Assembly (NCBI GenBank): GCA_037200445.1
Contig: JBBCGH010000001.1
Location: 3,658,001 to 3,722,000, forward strand
Direction of reading: 5' to 3'
DNA from: Alphaproteobacteria bacterium
GTDB taxonomy: Bacteria; Pseudomonadota; Alphaproteobacteria; Rhizobiales; Xanthobacteraceae
Length of the DNA stretch: 64,000 nucleotides
A program made the position numbers and the translations under genes. The notes beneath the pieces are model-generated. The model was not told where the DNA came from. It did not search any database and saw only the letters and a program-made list of their open reading frames with translations. Of the stretch, positions 25,396 through 33,978 are shown in pieces; position 1 is the stretch's first letter; every line of letters begins with the position of its first letter.

Positions 25396-26063
25396 ATGGA
25401 CATCATCGACCTCAGCATGCCGATCGGGCCGCACTTCCGCTGGTCGCCCGAGATCAGAGTGAAGGGCGACCTCGCGGCAGGCGATCAGTTCCGCGTCACG
25501 CATCTGGCAACGACCTGCCACGGCTTTTCCCATGTCGACGCGCAGGCGCATTTCGTCGCGCATGCGCCGACCATCGAGGCAACGCCGCTCGCGCGTGTCG
25601 TGGGTCCAGCGCGCGTGTTCAATCTGCGTGATGTGGGGCCAAATACCGCGATCGATGCGGCGCGGCTTGCGAAGAGCGACCCGGGCGGCGCGGAGGGCGA
25701 AATTCTGCTTCTGTCATCCGCCTGGGACGAGAAGCGCGACAATGCGACTACGGAATTCTGGAAGGAGGCGCCTATCTGACGCGCGACGCCGCCCAATGGC
25801 TGCTCGCGCGCAAGCCCACGGCCGTGGCATTCGACTTTCCGCAGGACTATCCGATCCGATTGCTGCTTGACGGCCATGTCGCGCCGACACCGGAACATGT
25901 GACGCACGACGTGCTGCTGCGCGCCGGCGTCACGCTGATCGAATATCTGGTGAACACGTCGGCGCTGAAAGGCGCGCGCACATTTCTCTGCGCGGCGCCG
26001 CTGAAGATTCCCGGCGCCGATGGCGCTCCGGCGCGGGTGTTCGCGATCGAGGGGCTGCTTTAA
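25396..26063 (+). pseudogene. Cyclase family protein (kynurenine formamidase-like), frameshifted
   Basis: The first frame encodes MDIIDLSMPIGPHFRWSPEI and the family motif HGFSHVDAQAHF (metal-binding HxxxD and His), up to EFWKEAP, then a premature stop. The next frame continues YLTRDAAQWLLARKPTAVAF to FAIEGLL, ending at 26063. Adding one C at 25771-25772 (GCGCCTATC to GCGCCCTATC) restores one 223-residue protein. Cyclase-family enzymes are metal-dependent hydrolases, kynurenine formamidase being the best known. It sits between divergent and convergent SDR genes. Whether the indel is genuine cannot be told from one sequence. Confidence 0.78.
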
Positions 26064-26836
26064 ACGACCGGCGAGCGGCCGCCGTCGATGTTGATCGCGG
26101 TGCCAGTGACATACGATCCCGCATCGGAAGCAAGGAAGCACGCCATGTTGGCGAACTCCTCGGCGCGGCCGAAGCGGCCGAGCGGGACATCCTTCGCGAG
26201 CGGAGCCTTGTACTCCTCGAGCGAGATGCCGCGGCTCTTCGCCTTCTGTACATGCTGGTCGGCATCGATCAGCCCGACCAGCAGGCCGTTCACCAGGATG
26301 TTGTACGGCGCGTACTCGCTCGCGAGCGCCTTGGTCAGCGCCATCCCGGCGGCGCGCGAGACCGAGGTCGGCGCGCTCGCGGCGCGCGGCGCCTTGGCGC
26401 CGATGTTGAGGACGTTGATGATGCGGCCCCACTTCCGCTCCTTCATCTGGGGGATGACGAGCCGGCAGAAGCGCACCGCCGCGAACAGCTTCAGCTCCAG
26501 ATCCTCCTGCAGCAGCGCGTCCGACATGGCCTCGAACGGGCCGGCGCGCGAGGTGCCGGCGTTGTTGACCATGATGTCGACCTTGCCGAAGGCCGCCACC
26601 GCCTCGTTGTAGGCGCGCTGCACATCCTCCGCCTTGCCGACATCGCCCTGGATGCCGACCACATGCGCGTTCGTGCCGCTCTTGATCTGGGCGACCGCTT
26701 CATCGAGCGCGGCGCGGCCGCGCGCCACGATCGCGACCTCGCCCCCGGACTCGGCAAAGCGCTTGCCGATCGCAAAGCCGATGCCTTTGGAGCCGCCGGT
26801 GACGATGGCCGTGCGGCCGGAGAGTGAGATTTCCAT
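26060..26836 (-). CDS. SDR family protein with a non-canonical active site
   Basis: 258 residues starting MEISLSGRTAIVTGGSKGIG, with the Rossmann motif at 14-20 and NNAG near 88. The usual Ser-Tyr-Lys triad is missing: where YxxxK is expected the sequence is APTSVSRAAGMALTKA, so Tyr is replaced and Lys is Arg, and the catalytic Ser region reads NVLNIGAK. Similar APTSV-RAAG sequences exist as an SDR subgroup, so this is probably a divergent enzyme or binding protein, not decay. The ATG at 26836 is preferred over 26869. It overlaps the cyclase end by four bases, convergently. Confidence 0.85.
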   Translation of the reverse strand: MEISLSGRTAIVTGGSKGIGFAIGKRFAESGGEVAIVARGRAALDEAVAQIKSGTNAHVVGIQGDVGKAEDVQRAYNEAVAAFGKVDIMVNNAGTSRAGPFEAMSDALLQEDLELKLFAAVRFCRLVIPQMKERKWGRIINVLNIGAKAPRAASAPTSVSRAAGMALTKALASEYAPYNILVNGLLVGLIDADQHVQKAKSRGISLEEYKAPLAKDVPLGRFGRAEEFANMACFLASDAGSYVTGTAINIDGGRSPVV

Positions 26837-26888
26837 GGGGGTTCTCGTTCGAGAGATGATTGCAGGCACGGAGCCTGCCTAGCGGGAC

Positions 26889-26943
26889 GGCCGGGGCACC
26901 AGGGCGTATCACGCCCGTCTTCGACGGGCTATGCCCGGCCATG
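26889..26943. repeat. Cruciform-type intergenic repeat
   Basis: An outer stem GGCCGGGGCA / TGCCCGGCC (one bulge) encloses two overlapping hairpins, GGGCG-TATCA-CGCCC and CCCGTC-TTC-GACGGG. It lies between an SDR start and the YffB-type gene end. It resembles repeated palindromes of Bradyrhizobium-like genomes. Confidence 0.6.
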
Positions 26944-26959
26944 ACGAATGTGGACGCAG

Positions 26960-27307
26960 CTATTTCACCGCCGCCTCGTATTGCTCCGGCTTGAAACCGA
27001 CCAGCAGCTTGCCGCCGAGCTCCAGCACCGGCCGCTTGATCATCGACGGCTGCGCCAGCATCAACTTGATCGCCTTCGCCTCGGTCAGGCCTTCCCTGTC
27101 CTTGTCGGGCAGCTTGCGGAACGTGGTGCCGGCCTTGTTGAGCAGCGTTTCCCAGCCGACCTTCCCGGCCCAAGCCTCGAGCCTGCCCTTCTCGATACCC
27201 GCGACCTTGTAGTCGTGAAACGCGTAAGTGACGCCGCGCTCATCGAGCCAGGCCCGCGCCTTCTTCATCGTGTCGCAGTTCTTGATGCCGTAGATGGTGA
27301 TGGGCAT
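26960..27307 (-). CDS. ArsC/Spx-family reductase, YffB type
   Basis: 115 residues, thioredoxin-like ArsC fold: MPITIYGIKNCDTMKKARAWL gives the single N-terminal Cys (C11) typical of YffB, followed by YAFHDYK, LLNKAGTTFRKL and PSMIKRPVL with the conserved Arg-Pro. YffB-type proteins are glutathione-dependent reductases of uncertain substrate, not classical arsenate reductases; no ars genes are nearby. The ATG at 27307 fits the family start. Confidence 0.9.
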   Translation of the reverse strand: MPITIYGIKNCDTMKKARAWLDERGVTYAFHDYKVAGIEKGRLEAWAGKVGWETLLNKAGTTFRKLPDKDREGLTEAKAIKLMLAQPSMIKRPVLELGGKLLVGFKPEQYEAAVK

Positions 27308-27486
27308 TGCGGTCGTCCGTGCCTGAACGCAGACCTGCGTGCAGGTTCTCGCCGCCAAGTGCAAGCCGGCCGCGCGGAGAGCGCACAGACAATGATTGCC
27401 CGCTGACTCGCGTTTCAATCTGTACCTGTCATTGACCTTTGCAACGCCTCCAGCTAGAAAGAACATAAGCGGAACATCATATCCAA

Positions 27487-28491
27487 GTGCGTAACGTGTT
27501 GGGGGCATCCATGGGAGCGCGGGGTCTTTTCGCCGCCAGAACTGCGGCATTGGCAATACTCGGCGCGTCGGCCGTTGCCGGCGCCGCACAGGCAAATGAG
27601 TCGCGCGTGGAGACCGCGCTCACAAACATCATGACGCTGCACCGTCCGGGTCAGGACGGGCTTGCAACGATATGGGACAAGAACAAGTACGTTCAGTGTC
27701 GGCTACGGCATGATCGCACTCTGCGGTGCGAGGCGGGCGGGGCGCCGATGCAGCCTTCGCTCGCCCGGATTCTTTCCCCCGAGCGGATCGCGCGTCTGAC
27801 TGCGCTCGGTTGGACACTGGACGCGAGCTTCGGAAATTACGTGCGGATCTTTCCTTCGGAGTTGCCGGTCAAGGAGATTGCCGCGCGCGTCGTGCAGGCG
27901 CTTCAGGAAGGTTACGACGCTGACATCACGGAGCTCGAGGCCGCAAGCGACTGGATCAAGAGTGACCCGTGCCCGCCACGCCACGGACCGAGCCAGAGCC
28001 TCGCCGGCAAGATCACCACAGCAAGCGCAATGGCAGGCGTTTCGGTGCACGGCTGCTCCTACAAACCGAAGGATGAGCCGCCTGCTCAAGTGAGCACCAA
28101 GGCGGACCTGATCACGATTTATGCGACGAGAGTGACCGGCGAAATTCAGCGGCTGAGAGTCAACATCGATCGCCAGCAGTTCACCTGGATCGTGATCGAC
28201 ACAGGATTTGGCTACGTCCAGTGCGGGACGGCGCCGCCGCGGACGATCTACTGTGAGGCGCAATCTGCCGAGACATCGCCGGCGATCGCACGCGTCCTCA
28301 CGGCAGAGCGCGTCGCGAAACTATATGCCGCCGGATACGCTGATCCGGGGCGCGCGCCGAATTACTGGAAGGAGTACTCGCTCGAACAATTCTCTGACCG
28401 CTCGATTGCGGAGGAACTGCTATCGATCTTATACGAGGCGTACGCCTATAACGGTGTGCCGAGGCTGGATTTCAAGACGGAGGAAAATTAG
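27487..28491 (+). CDS. Exported protein with an internal duplication, unknown
   Basis: 334 residues from a GTG at 27487, or 326 from an ATG at 27511. A signal peptide ends near AAQANES. Two halves are related: YVQCRLRHDRTLRCEA...ILSPERIARLTALGW (about 60-125) and YVQCGTAPPRTIYCEA...VLTAERVAKLYAAGY (about 240-300), each followed by a helix ending in LQEGYDAD or LYEAYAYNG. Each half keeps two Cys at matching positions, suggesting a disulfide per repeat. The YVQ-type core recalls TY-Chap-like domains, but that link is tentative. It stands alone between convergent minus-strand genes. Confidence 0.78.
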   Translation: MRNVLGASMGARGLFAARTAALAILGASAVAGAAQANESRVETALTNIMTLHRPGQDGLATIWDKNKYVQCRLRHDRTLRCEAGGAPMQPSLARILSPERIARLTALGWTLDASFGNYVRIFPSELPVKEIAARVVQALQEGYDADITELEAASDWIKSDPCPPRHGPSQSLAGKITTASAMAGVSVHGCSYKPKDEPPAQVSTKADLITIYATRVTGEIQRLRVNIDRQQFTWIVIDTGFGYVQCGTAPPRTIYCEAQSAETSPAIARVLTAERVAKLYAAGYADPGRAPNYWKEYSLEQFSDRSIAEELLSILYEAYAYNGVPRLDFKTEEN

Positions 28492-28499
28492 CGGGCGAC

Positions 28500-29237
28500 C
28501 TAATACGTCGCGCGCCCGCCGGAAATGTCGAACACCGCGCCGGTCGAGAAGGAGCACTCGGCCGAGGCGAGCCAGCACACCAGCGCCGCGACCTCGTCGA
28601 CCTGCCCGAGCCGTCCCATCGGGATCTTCGACACCATGTAGGCAATGTGCTCCCTGGTCGACTGCTCCAGCATCTCGGTCTCGATCACGGCCGGCGCGAT
28701 GGCGTTGACGCAGACGCCCGCGGTGGCGAGCTCCTTGCCGAGCGACTTGGTGAGCGCAATGACGCCGGCCTTCGAAGCCGAATAGGCGCAGGCGTTCGGA
28801 TTGCCCTCCTTGCCGGCGATCGATGCGATGTTGACGATCCGCCCGTAGCCGCGTTTCTCCATGCCGGGTACGACCGCGCGGCAGGTGAGGAACGTGCCGG
28901 TCAGGTTCACATCGATCACCGCGCGCCACTCGTCGAGCGGATATTGCGCGATCGTCGTGTTGACGCCGCCGATCGCTGCGCTGTTCACCAGAATGTCGAC
29001 CGGCCCGACGCGCTGCTCGGTTTTGGCGAGTGCGCGCGCCACCGCCTCGGGATCGCTCACGTCGACAGCGATCGGCGTCGCGCCTGCGGCTTCGGCTCTC
29101 CCACCCGTCATCCGCGCGCGGTCCCACACCGCAACACGTGCGCCCGACCTCACCATCCGCTCCACGACCGAGAGGCCGATGCCGCGCGTGCCGCCGGTGA
29201 CGATGGCGACTTTTCCGGCGAGGTCGATCTGATTCAT
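28500..29237 (-). CDS. SDR family oxidoreductase (FabG-like)
   Basis: 245 residues. TGGTRGIG at 15-22, DVSD for the adenine pocket, NSAAIGG, and an intact Ser/YxxxK site (NIASIAGKEG, AYSASK). The C-terminus GAVFDISGGRATY fits 3-oxoacyl-reductase-like SDRs. It is the third SDR within 5 kb on this strand. Its stop lies nine bases from the stop of the convergent exported-repeat gene. Substrate unknown. Confidence 0.9.
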   Translation of the reverse strand: MNQIDLAGKVAIVTGGTRGIGLSVVERMVRSGARVAVWDRARMTGGRAEAAGATPIAVDVSDPEAVARALAKTEQRVGPVDILVNSAAIGGVNTTIAQYPLDEWRAVIDVNLTGTFLTCRAVVPGMEKRGYGRIVNIASIAGKEGNPNACAYSASKAGVIALTKSLGKELATAGVCVNAIAPAVIETEMLEQSTREHIAYMVSKIPMGRLGQVDEVAALVCWLASAECSFSTGAVFDISGGRATY

Positions 29238-29316
29238 GGCCGCGGCAGGCTCCTGGCGTTGTGGAGCCTAGCCATGAAGACTCGTCACCACGTTTGCAAG
29301 CGTTCGCTCAGGCGGG

Positions 29317-30822
29317 CTACTTGCGGACGTGGGCACCGAAAAGAAGCGAGAGAGCGATCGTCACGATGAGATTGACCGCCACCGAATAGACCGCCGCGTA
29401 TCCCGGAATCGCGAGGCCGCCGAGGATCAGGGTAAAGGTCGCGCCCTTGAGGCCATCAGCCACGCCATCCAGGTGCCAAGCCCGGTTCCGACCGCCCACC
29501 CCGATCAGCACGGCCCAGCCGTTGAGGAAGCGCCAGCGCAGCCCGAAGACCAGCGCCGGGAGGATCTGGATGATCCAGATGCCGCCGAGCAACTGAAGCT
29601 GGATCGCGTATTCGAGCGGCAGCGCGAAGATAAACACCAGCGCACCAGCCTTCACGATCAGCGAAACGATCTTCGCCATCCGCGATTCCTCGGCGTCGGT
29701 CGCGCCGGGGTGGATGAACTCTCGATAGATGTTGCGCGTCCAGGTGTTGGCGGCCGCAATCGACATGATGGCGGCGGGCACCAGCGCGCCGATCGCAATC
29801 GCGGCGAATGCGACGCCGACGAACCAGGACGGGAAGCTTGCGAGGAACAGCGCCGGCACGGCGAAATTGTTGCCGTAGCGTTTGAAGCCGTCGGCGAGCT
29901 CCGGCATCTGCTGCACGTTGAGCGCCAGCGCCATGAACCCAAGCAGCGCGAGCAGGCCGAGCATTATCGAGTAGGCCGGCAGGATCGCGGCGTTGCGCCG
30001 GATCACGTGCTCGCTCGACGAGGACAGAATGGCGGTCAGCGAGTGCGGATAGAGGAACAGCGCAAGCGCGGAGCCGAAGGCGAGTGTCGCGTAACTCGAG
30101 AACGAGCCGAGGCTGCCGGGCGGCGGCGCCGGCAACAGGAGCTTGGCGGCCGGAACGGCGGAGAAGATGTTGCCGAAGCCACCCATGTGGATCGGCACGA
30201 CGATGATCGCGGCGAGCACCGTGATGTAGATCAGCACGTCCTTCACGACAGCAATCATCGCGGGCGCGCGCAGCCCGCTGGTGTAGGTGAATGCGGCGAG
30301 GACCACGAACGCGACAATGAGCGGCAAGTCGCCGGACACGCCGCTCGTCTCGACGCCAAGCGCGCCGATGACGACCTGCATACCGACGAGCTGCAGCGCG
30401 ATGTAGGGCATCGTGGCGACGAGGCCAGTGACCGCGATCGCGAGCGAAAGCCAGCGATTGCCGAACTCACTCTGCACGATGTCGGCGGCAGTAACGCAGT
30501 CACGCTCACGCGCGACACGCCAGATGAGCGGGAAGATCAGATACAGGATCGGATAGATCATGATCGTGTACGGCACGGCGAAGAAGCCGAGTGCACCCGC
30601 GCCGTACATTAGCGCCGGAACGGCGATGAACGTGTAGGCCGTATAGAGGTCGCCGCCGAGCAGAAACCAGGTCACGAACGTGCCGAACCGGCGGCCGCCG
30701 AGGCCCCATTCGTGCAGCTGATCGAGGTCGCCTTTGCGCCAGTGCGCGGCGAGGAAGCCGATGACGGTGACGACCAGAAACAGAACGACGAAGATGATCA
30801 ATGCGGTCCAGTTGAGAGCCAT
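29317..30822 (-). CDS. Sodium:solute symporter, MctP-like
   Basis: 501 residues and about 13 hydrophobic helices. Features of the SSS family: WGLGGRRFGTFVTWFLLGGDLYTAYTF is split here into WGLGGRRFG and LLGGDLYTAYTF, VQSEFGNRWLSLA, and GLRAPAMIAVVKDVLIY. Together with the DUF3311 gene directly upstream (53 bases) it matches the rhizobial MctP monocarboxylate permease arrangement, which takes up lactate, pyruvate and alanine. The substrate here is inferred from that pairing. Confidence 0.9.
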   Translation of the reverse strand: MALNWTALIIFVVLFLVVTVIGFLAAHWRKGDLDQLHEWGLGGRRFGTFVTWFLLGGDLYTAYTFIAVPALMYGAGALGFFAVPYTIMIYPILYLIFPLIWRVARERDCVTAADIVQSEFGNRWLSLAIAVTGLVATMPYIALQLVGMQVVIGALGVETSGVSGDLPLIVAFVVLAAFTYTSGLRAPAMIAVVKDVLIYITVLAAIIVVPIHMGGFGNIFSAVPAAKLLLPAPPPGSLGSFSSYATLAFGSALALFLYPHSLTAILSSSSEHVIRRNAAILPAYSIMLGLLALLGFMALALNVQQMPELADGFKRYGNNFAVPALFLASFPSWFVGVAFAAIAIGALVPAAIMSIAAANTWTRNIYREFIHPGATDAEESRMAKIVSLIVKAGALVFIFALPLEYAIQLQLLGGIWIIQILPALVFGLRWRFLNGWAVLIGVGGRNRAWHLDGVADGLKGATFTLILGGLAIPGYAAVYSVAVNLIVTIALSLLFGAHVRK

Positions 30823-30875
30823 GGCGGGGATCCGTCGTTGAAATCGGGAGAAGCGGGCGGCGCGTTACGTCGCGC

Positions 30876-31094
30876 TCAGCCTCTTTCTTCCGCGAAGTAC
30901 ACGATACCGATCACCACCGCGCAGAGCGGGACCCAGAGGAGCTGATACCAGTAGAACAGCGGGATCGACCAAAGCGTCGGCTCGACGCTGTTGTAGAACG
31001 GGACCCAGAGGACCGCGATGAACGGGATCGTGAGAAGCCAGCGCGTCCAGGAAACGTGCCGGACCTCGCCGCCGCCATCAGGTGTGTTCGGCAT
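30876..31094 (-). CDS. DUF3311 small membrane protein
   Basis: 72 residues with two helices (about 19-37 and 45-67; the LWVPFYN and YWYQLLWVPL signatures are typical of DUF3311). These proteins accompany SSS-family symporters and are thought to be accessory subunits. The ATG at 31094 gives the normal family length; the longer frame to 31232 is rejected. It is likely the first gene of an operon with the symporter. Confidence 0.87.
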   Translation of the reverse strand: MPNTPDGGGEVRHVSWTRWLLTIPFIAVLWVPFYNSVEPTLWSIPLFYWYQLLWVPLCAVVIGIVYFAEERG

Positions 31095-31417
31095 GGAAGG
31101 TGTCCTTCGGATGCCGTGCCCTGCCGTATGGCGTAATCCGCGGCACGCGATGTTGCAAGGAGCAAGCATTGTGCACCGCGGTTGGACCGAAGGTTCCGGG
31201 GGCAGCGGTGTCACCGCGTCCACTTGCGCCAACAGGGCGAACGTATCTCCGAGTTCACAGCCAAAGATTGCAGGTGCGCCTCGACCTCCATAACATCGGC
31301 GTCGACCAACGAGGACCGTTCAAACGAAGTCCTCAGCGTCACGATTTCCGGCCGAGCAGGTGAACCGGGGAGCCCTGCACGGGACGGGTGTCACACAGCC
31401 AACGCAAGGAATCTGCC

Positions 31418-32941
31418 ATGAACCAGTTGCTGTTCGAGCACTTCGTCGTGCTCATGCTCGAGAACCGGTCGTTCGATCACCTGTTCGGCTTCCTCGGGAT
31501 CGGCGACGGGCTGCCGAAGAACGGCGCCGTCAACTATCTCGTGCCGGGCAAGAGCACGAGCCAGAAGTTCGCCTCCGGCAAAGGCGGCGACTACACGGCG
31601 ATCGGGCAAGGCCCGTCGCACAGCCTGAAGCAGACCAACATGCAGCTGTTCGGCGTCACCAAGCCGACGGCCGCGGTCGCCGCCAAGACGCCTCCGCTCA
31701 ATGGCTTCGTCGCATCCTTCAACGAAGCGCTGCCGTACGATCTGAAGCGGAAGCCGACGACCAACGAGCTGCAACAGGTGATGAACGTGTTCGAGCCGGT
31801 GCAGCTTCCGGTGCTCTCGACGCTCGCCCAGAACTTCGTGCTGTGCGACCGCTGGTTTGCCGACGTGCCGGGGCCCACGATGCCCAATCGCGCTTACGTG
31901 CATGCCGCCACGTCGCAAGGCTACACCTACAATGCCGACTGGAAGCCCAAGTTCAATTGCAAGACGCTCTACGATCGCATCGCCGCCGGCGGGAAGACCT
32001 GGCGCAGCTACTATCACGACCAGGACGACATCGTTGAGCTCTACCCTTATCTGACGAAGGACGCGACCAACCACGTGCGGTTCGAGACCAGTTTCGTCTC
32101 CGACATCGCGGGCGACTCGCTTGCGGCCTATTCGTTCATTACGCCCGCGTTCATCAATCAGCCCCCGCAGCATCCGGCGAACAGCATGCACGCGCCGGTC
32201 GACGTCCGCCCGGCCGAGAAGCTGGTGGCCGACGTCTACAGCGCGCTGCGCGCAAACCCGAATGTCTGGAAGAAGACGCTGCTGATCGTCGTGTTCGACG
32301 AGCACGGCGGCTACTACGACCACGTGCCGCCGCCCGCCACGGTCAACCCCGACGGGATCAACGGCCGCATGGACGAAAGCTTTCTGGTGCCGTTCGACTT
32401 CAAGCGGCTCGGACTGCGCGTGCCGGCGATCCTGGTGTCGCCCTGGTTCAAGGCGGGAGTCGATTCGACCGTCTACAGCCACTCGACCATTCCGGGCTCG
32501 ATCATCGACGCGCTGCAGTTGCCCGGCGGCTATCTCACCAAGCGAGACGCGAACGCCGCGAAGCTGACCGCCAAATACCTCGTAAAGGGCAATCAAACCT
32601 GGCGCACCACAACGCCCGACCTCGCGGTGCCGGTACAGCCCCCCGGGATCGATCCGATGGCGCGCGAGCTTCTCGATGGCAGCGTTCACCTCGATCCGCA
32701 TCCCGACCAGCGCAACACCCTGCGCACCAAGGACATTCACGATCCCGCGCAGGCAAAGGAGTTCATGCGCACACAGATCGCGAAACATCTGGAGCACTTC
32801 TTTGCCTCGGGCGGCAAGAAGACCGTCGCCTCGAAACTCGAGGCCGACAACCAGTTCCCGTCCACGACGATCAGTTGTGCGCGTATCGCCGAGCTGAAAG
32901 GCTCGAAGAAACAGCCGAGGAAACGGGAAGTGAGACCGTAA
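31418..32941 (+). CDS. Phospholipase C / acid phosphatase-type phosphoesterase
   Basis: 507 residues of the alkaline-phosphatase superfamily, phosphoesterase (PLC/AcpA) branch. The N-terminal metal-site motif is FVVLMLENRSFDHLFGF at residues 8-24. Later come DRWFADVPGPTMPNR, FITPAFINQPPQHP, and FDEHGGYYDHVPPP with metal ligands, then SPWF and YSHSTIPGSIID. There is no signal peptide or Tat motif, unusual for secreted phospholipases C, so it may act in the cytoplasm or use another route. The ATG at 31418 is chosen because AAGGA lies at good spacing. Confidence 0.9.
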   Translation: MNQLLFEHFVVLMLENRSFDHLFGFLGIGDGLPKNGAVNYLVPGKSTSQKFASGKGGDYTAIGQGPSHSLKQTNMQLFGVTKPTAAVAAKTPPLNGFVASFNEALPYDLKRKPTTNELQQVMNVFEPVQLPVLSTLAQNFVLCDRWFADVPGPTMPNRAYVHAATSQGYTYNADWKPKFNCKTLYDRIAAGGKTWRSYYHDQDDIVELYPYLTKDATNHVRFETSFVSDIAGDSLAAYSFITPAFINQPPQHPANSMHAPVDVRPAEKLVADVYSALRANPNVWKKTLLIVVFDEHGGYYDHVPPPATVNPDGINGRMDESFLVPFDFKRLGLRVPAILVSPWFKAGVDSTVYSHSTIPGSIIDALQLPGGYLTKRDANAAKLTAKYLVKGNQTWRTTTPDLAVPVQPPGIDPMARELLDGSVHLDPHPDQRNTLRTKDIHDPAQAKEFMRTQIAKHLEHFFASGGKKTVASKLEADNQFPSTTISCARIAELKGSKKQPRKREVRP

Positions 32942-32981
32942 GCGGCGCGCGTTCAGGAGCGTCAAGGCATGGCCTTGACGC

Positions 32982-33581
32982 TCACGTCTTGCGCTGCGGG
33001 TAGATCGTCTCGCCGCGCTCGAGCATCGCGACGAATGTTTCGATCTTCTTCTTCCGCCCGGCTTGCGTCTTCATGTTGTGGGTGCGGAACGCAAGCGCGA
33101 AACGGTCCTGCCCGGTGAGCTTCGCCAGCATCGCCTTGGCCTTGGGCTCCGCGTCGATCGCGGCCTGAAGGTCCGGGGGAATTTTCATCTCCTTGCCGGC
33201 CTTGTAGGCGCGATCCCAGCGTCCGTCGGCCTTGGCGGCCTCGACGTGCTTCAGCCCATGCTCGGTCATCCGCCCCTCGCGGACGAGCCGCGCGACGTTG
33301 CCGACATTGATCGCGCTCCACATGCTTTTCGGGCCGCGCGGACAGAAGCGCTGCAGGTAGCTCTTCTCGTCGAAGCCCTTCGACATTCCGTCGATCCAGC
33401 CCCAGCAGAGCACGACGTCGATCGCCTCCTTCTGGGTGATCGTCTTGAGGCCGGAATTCACCTTGTGGATCTTGACCCAGATCTCGCTGGCCTTGTCATG
33501 GTTCTTGCCCAGCCACGCGTAGAAGCCCGCAGCGTCCCTGAACGTGCGCACCTTCTTAGGGTCGATCTTGACCGGCGCCAT
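32982..33581 (-). CDS. YdeI/OmdA family protein
   Basis: 199 residues. The YdeI-type N-terminal half (FRDAAGFYAWLGKNHDKASEIWVKIHK divided over residues 14-40, VLCWGWIDGMSKGFDEKSY, QRFCPRGPKSMWSAINVGNVARL) is followed by the bacteriocin-protection OmdA-like tail (PPDLQAAIDAEPKAKAMLAKLTG, FRTHNMKTQAGRKKKIETFVAML). The family is linked to resistance to antimicrobial peptides in some species, but the mechanism is unknown. It lies four bases downstream of the Lin0512 gene, likely co-transcribed. Confidence 0.9.
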   Translation of the reverse strand: MAPVKIDPKKVRTFRDAAGFYAWLGKNHDKASEIWVKIHKVNSGLKTITQKEAIDVVLCWGWIDGMSKGFDEKSYLQRFCPRGPKSMWSAINVGNVARLVREGRMTEHGLKHVEAAKADGRWDRAYKAGKEMKIPPDLQAAIDAEPKAKAMLAKLTGQDRFALAFRTHNMKTQAGRKKKIETFVAMLERGETIYPQRKT

Positions 33582-33585
33582 CGGC

Positions 33586-33930
33586 TCACTTGCCGTCGTC
33601 GAGGCTCACGATCACCGCCGCATTGGCGATCAGAATGGGGTCGCTGCCGGTTTGCGAGGGAATTTCGAGCCCGCCCTTCACGGCGTTCACAGTCACGGTG
33701 CCGTAGGGCAGCTCTTTCGCGACGGACGGCGCGTCCACGTCTTCCGGGTTGGGCACGCCGATCACGACATCGACGAACATGTCGTGCGGCGTCTTGCCGA
33801 CGAACCGCACGAAGCCGAGGCTCGAATGGCGGATCGCGTCCGAGACCGCGCGCTTGGCTGCCTTGGTGGCGTCGCGTCCGTGGACATCGACGCCCATGCC
33901 CATCTCGGTGATGCAGCGGATGCGGGACAT
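33586..33930 (-). CDS. Lin0512 family protein
   Basis: 114 residues. The start RCITEMGMGVDVHGRDATKAA, split by the conserved Met-Gly-x-Gly-x-Asp turn, and the later AIRHSSLGF and GTVTVNAVKGGLEIP match the Lin0512 family. Function is unknown; the proteins are cytoplasmic and small. It is directly upstream of the YdeI gene on the same strand. Confidence 0.85.
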   Translation of the reverse strand: MSRIRCITEMGMGVDVHGRDATKAAKRAVSDAIRHSSLGFVRFVGKTPHDMFVDVVIGVPNPEDVDAPSVAKELPYGTVTVNAVKGGLEIPSQTGSDPILIANAAVIVSLDDGK

Positions 33931-33978
33931 TTGGGTTGTCTCCGTTCGTTGTGAATCATGGGAGGCAGGCTAGCGCAC

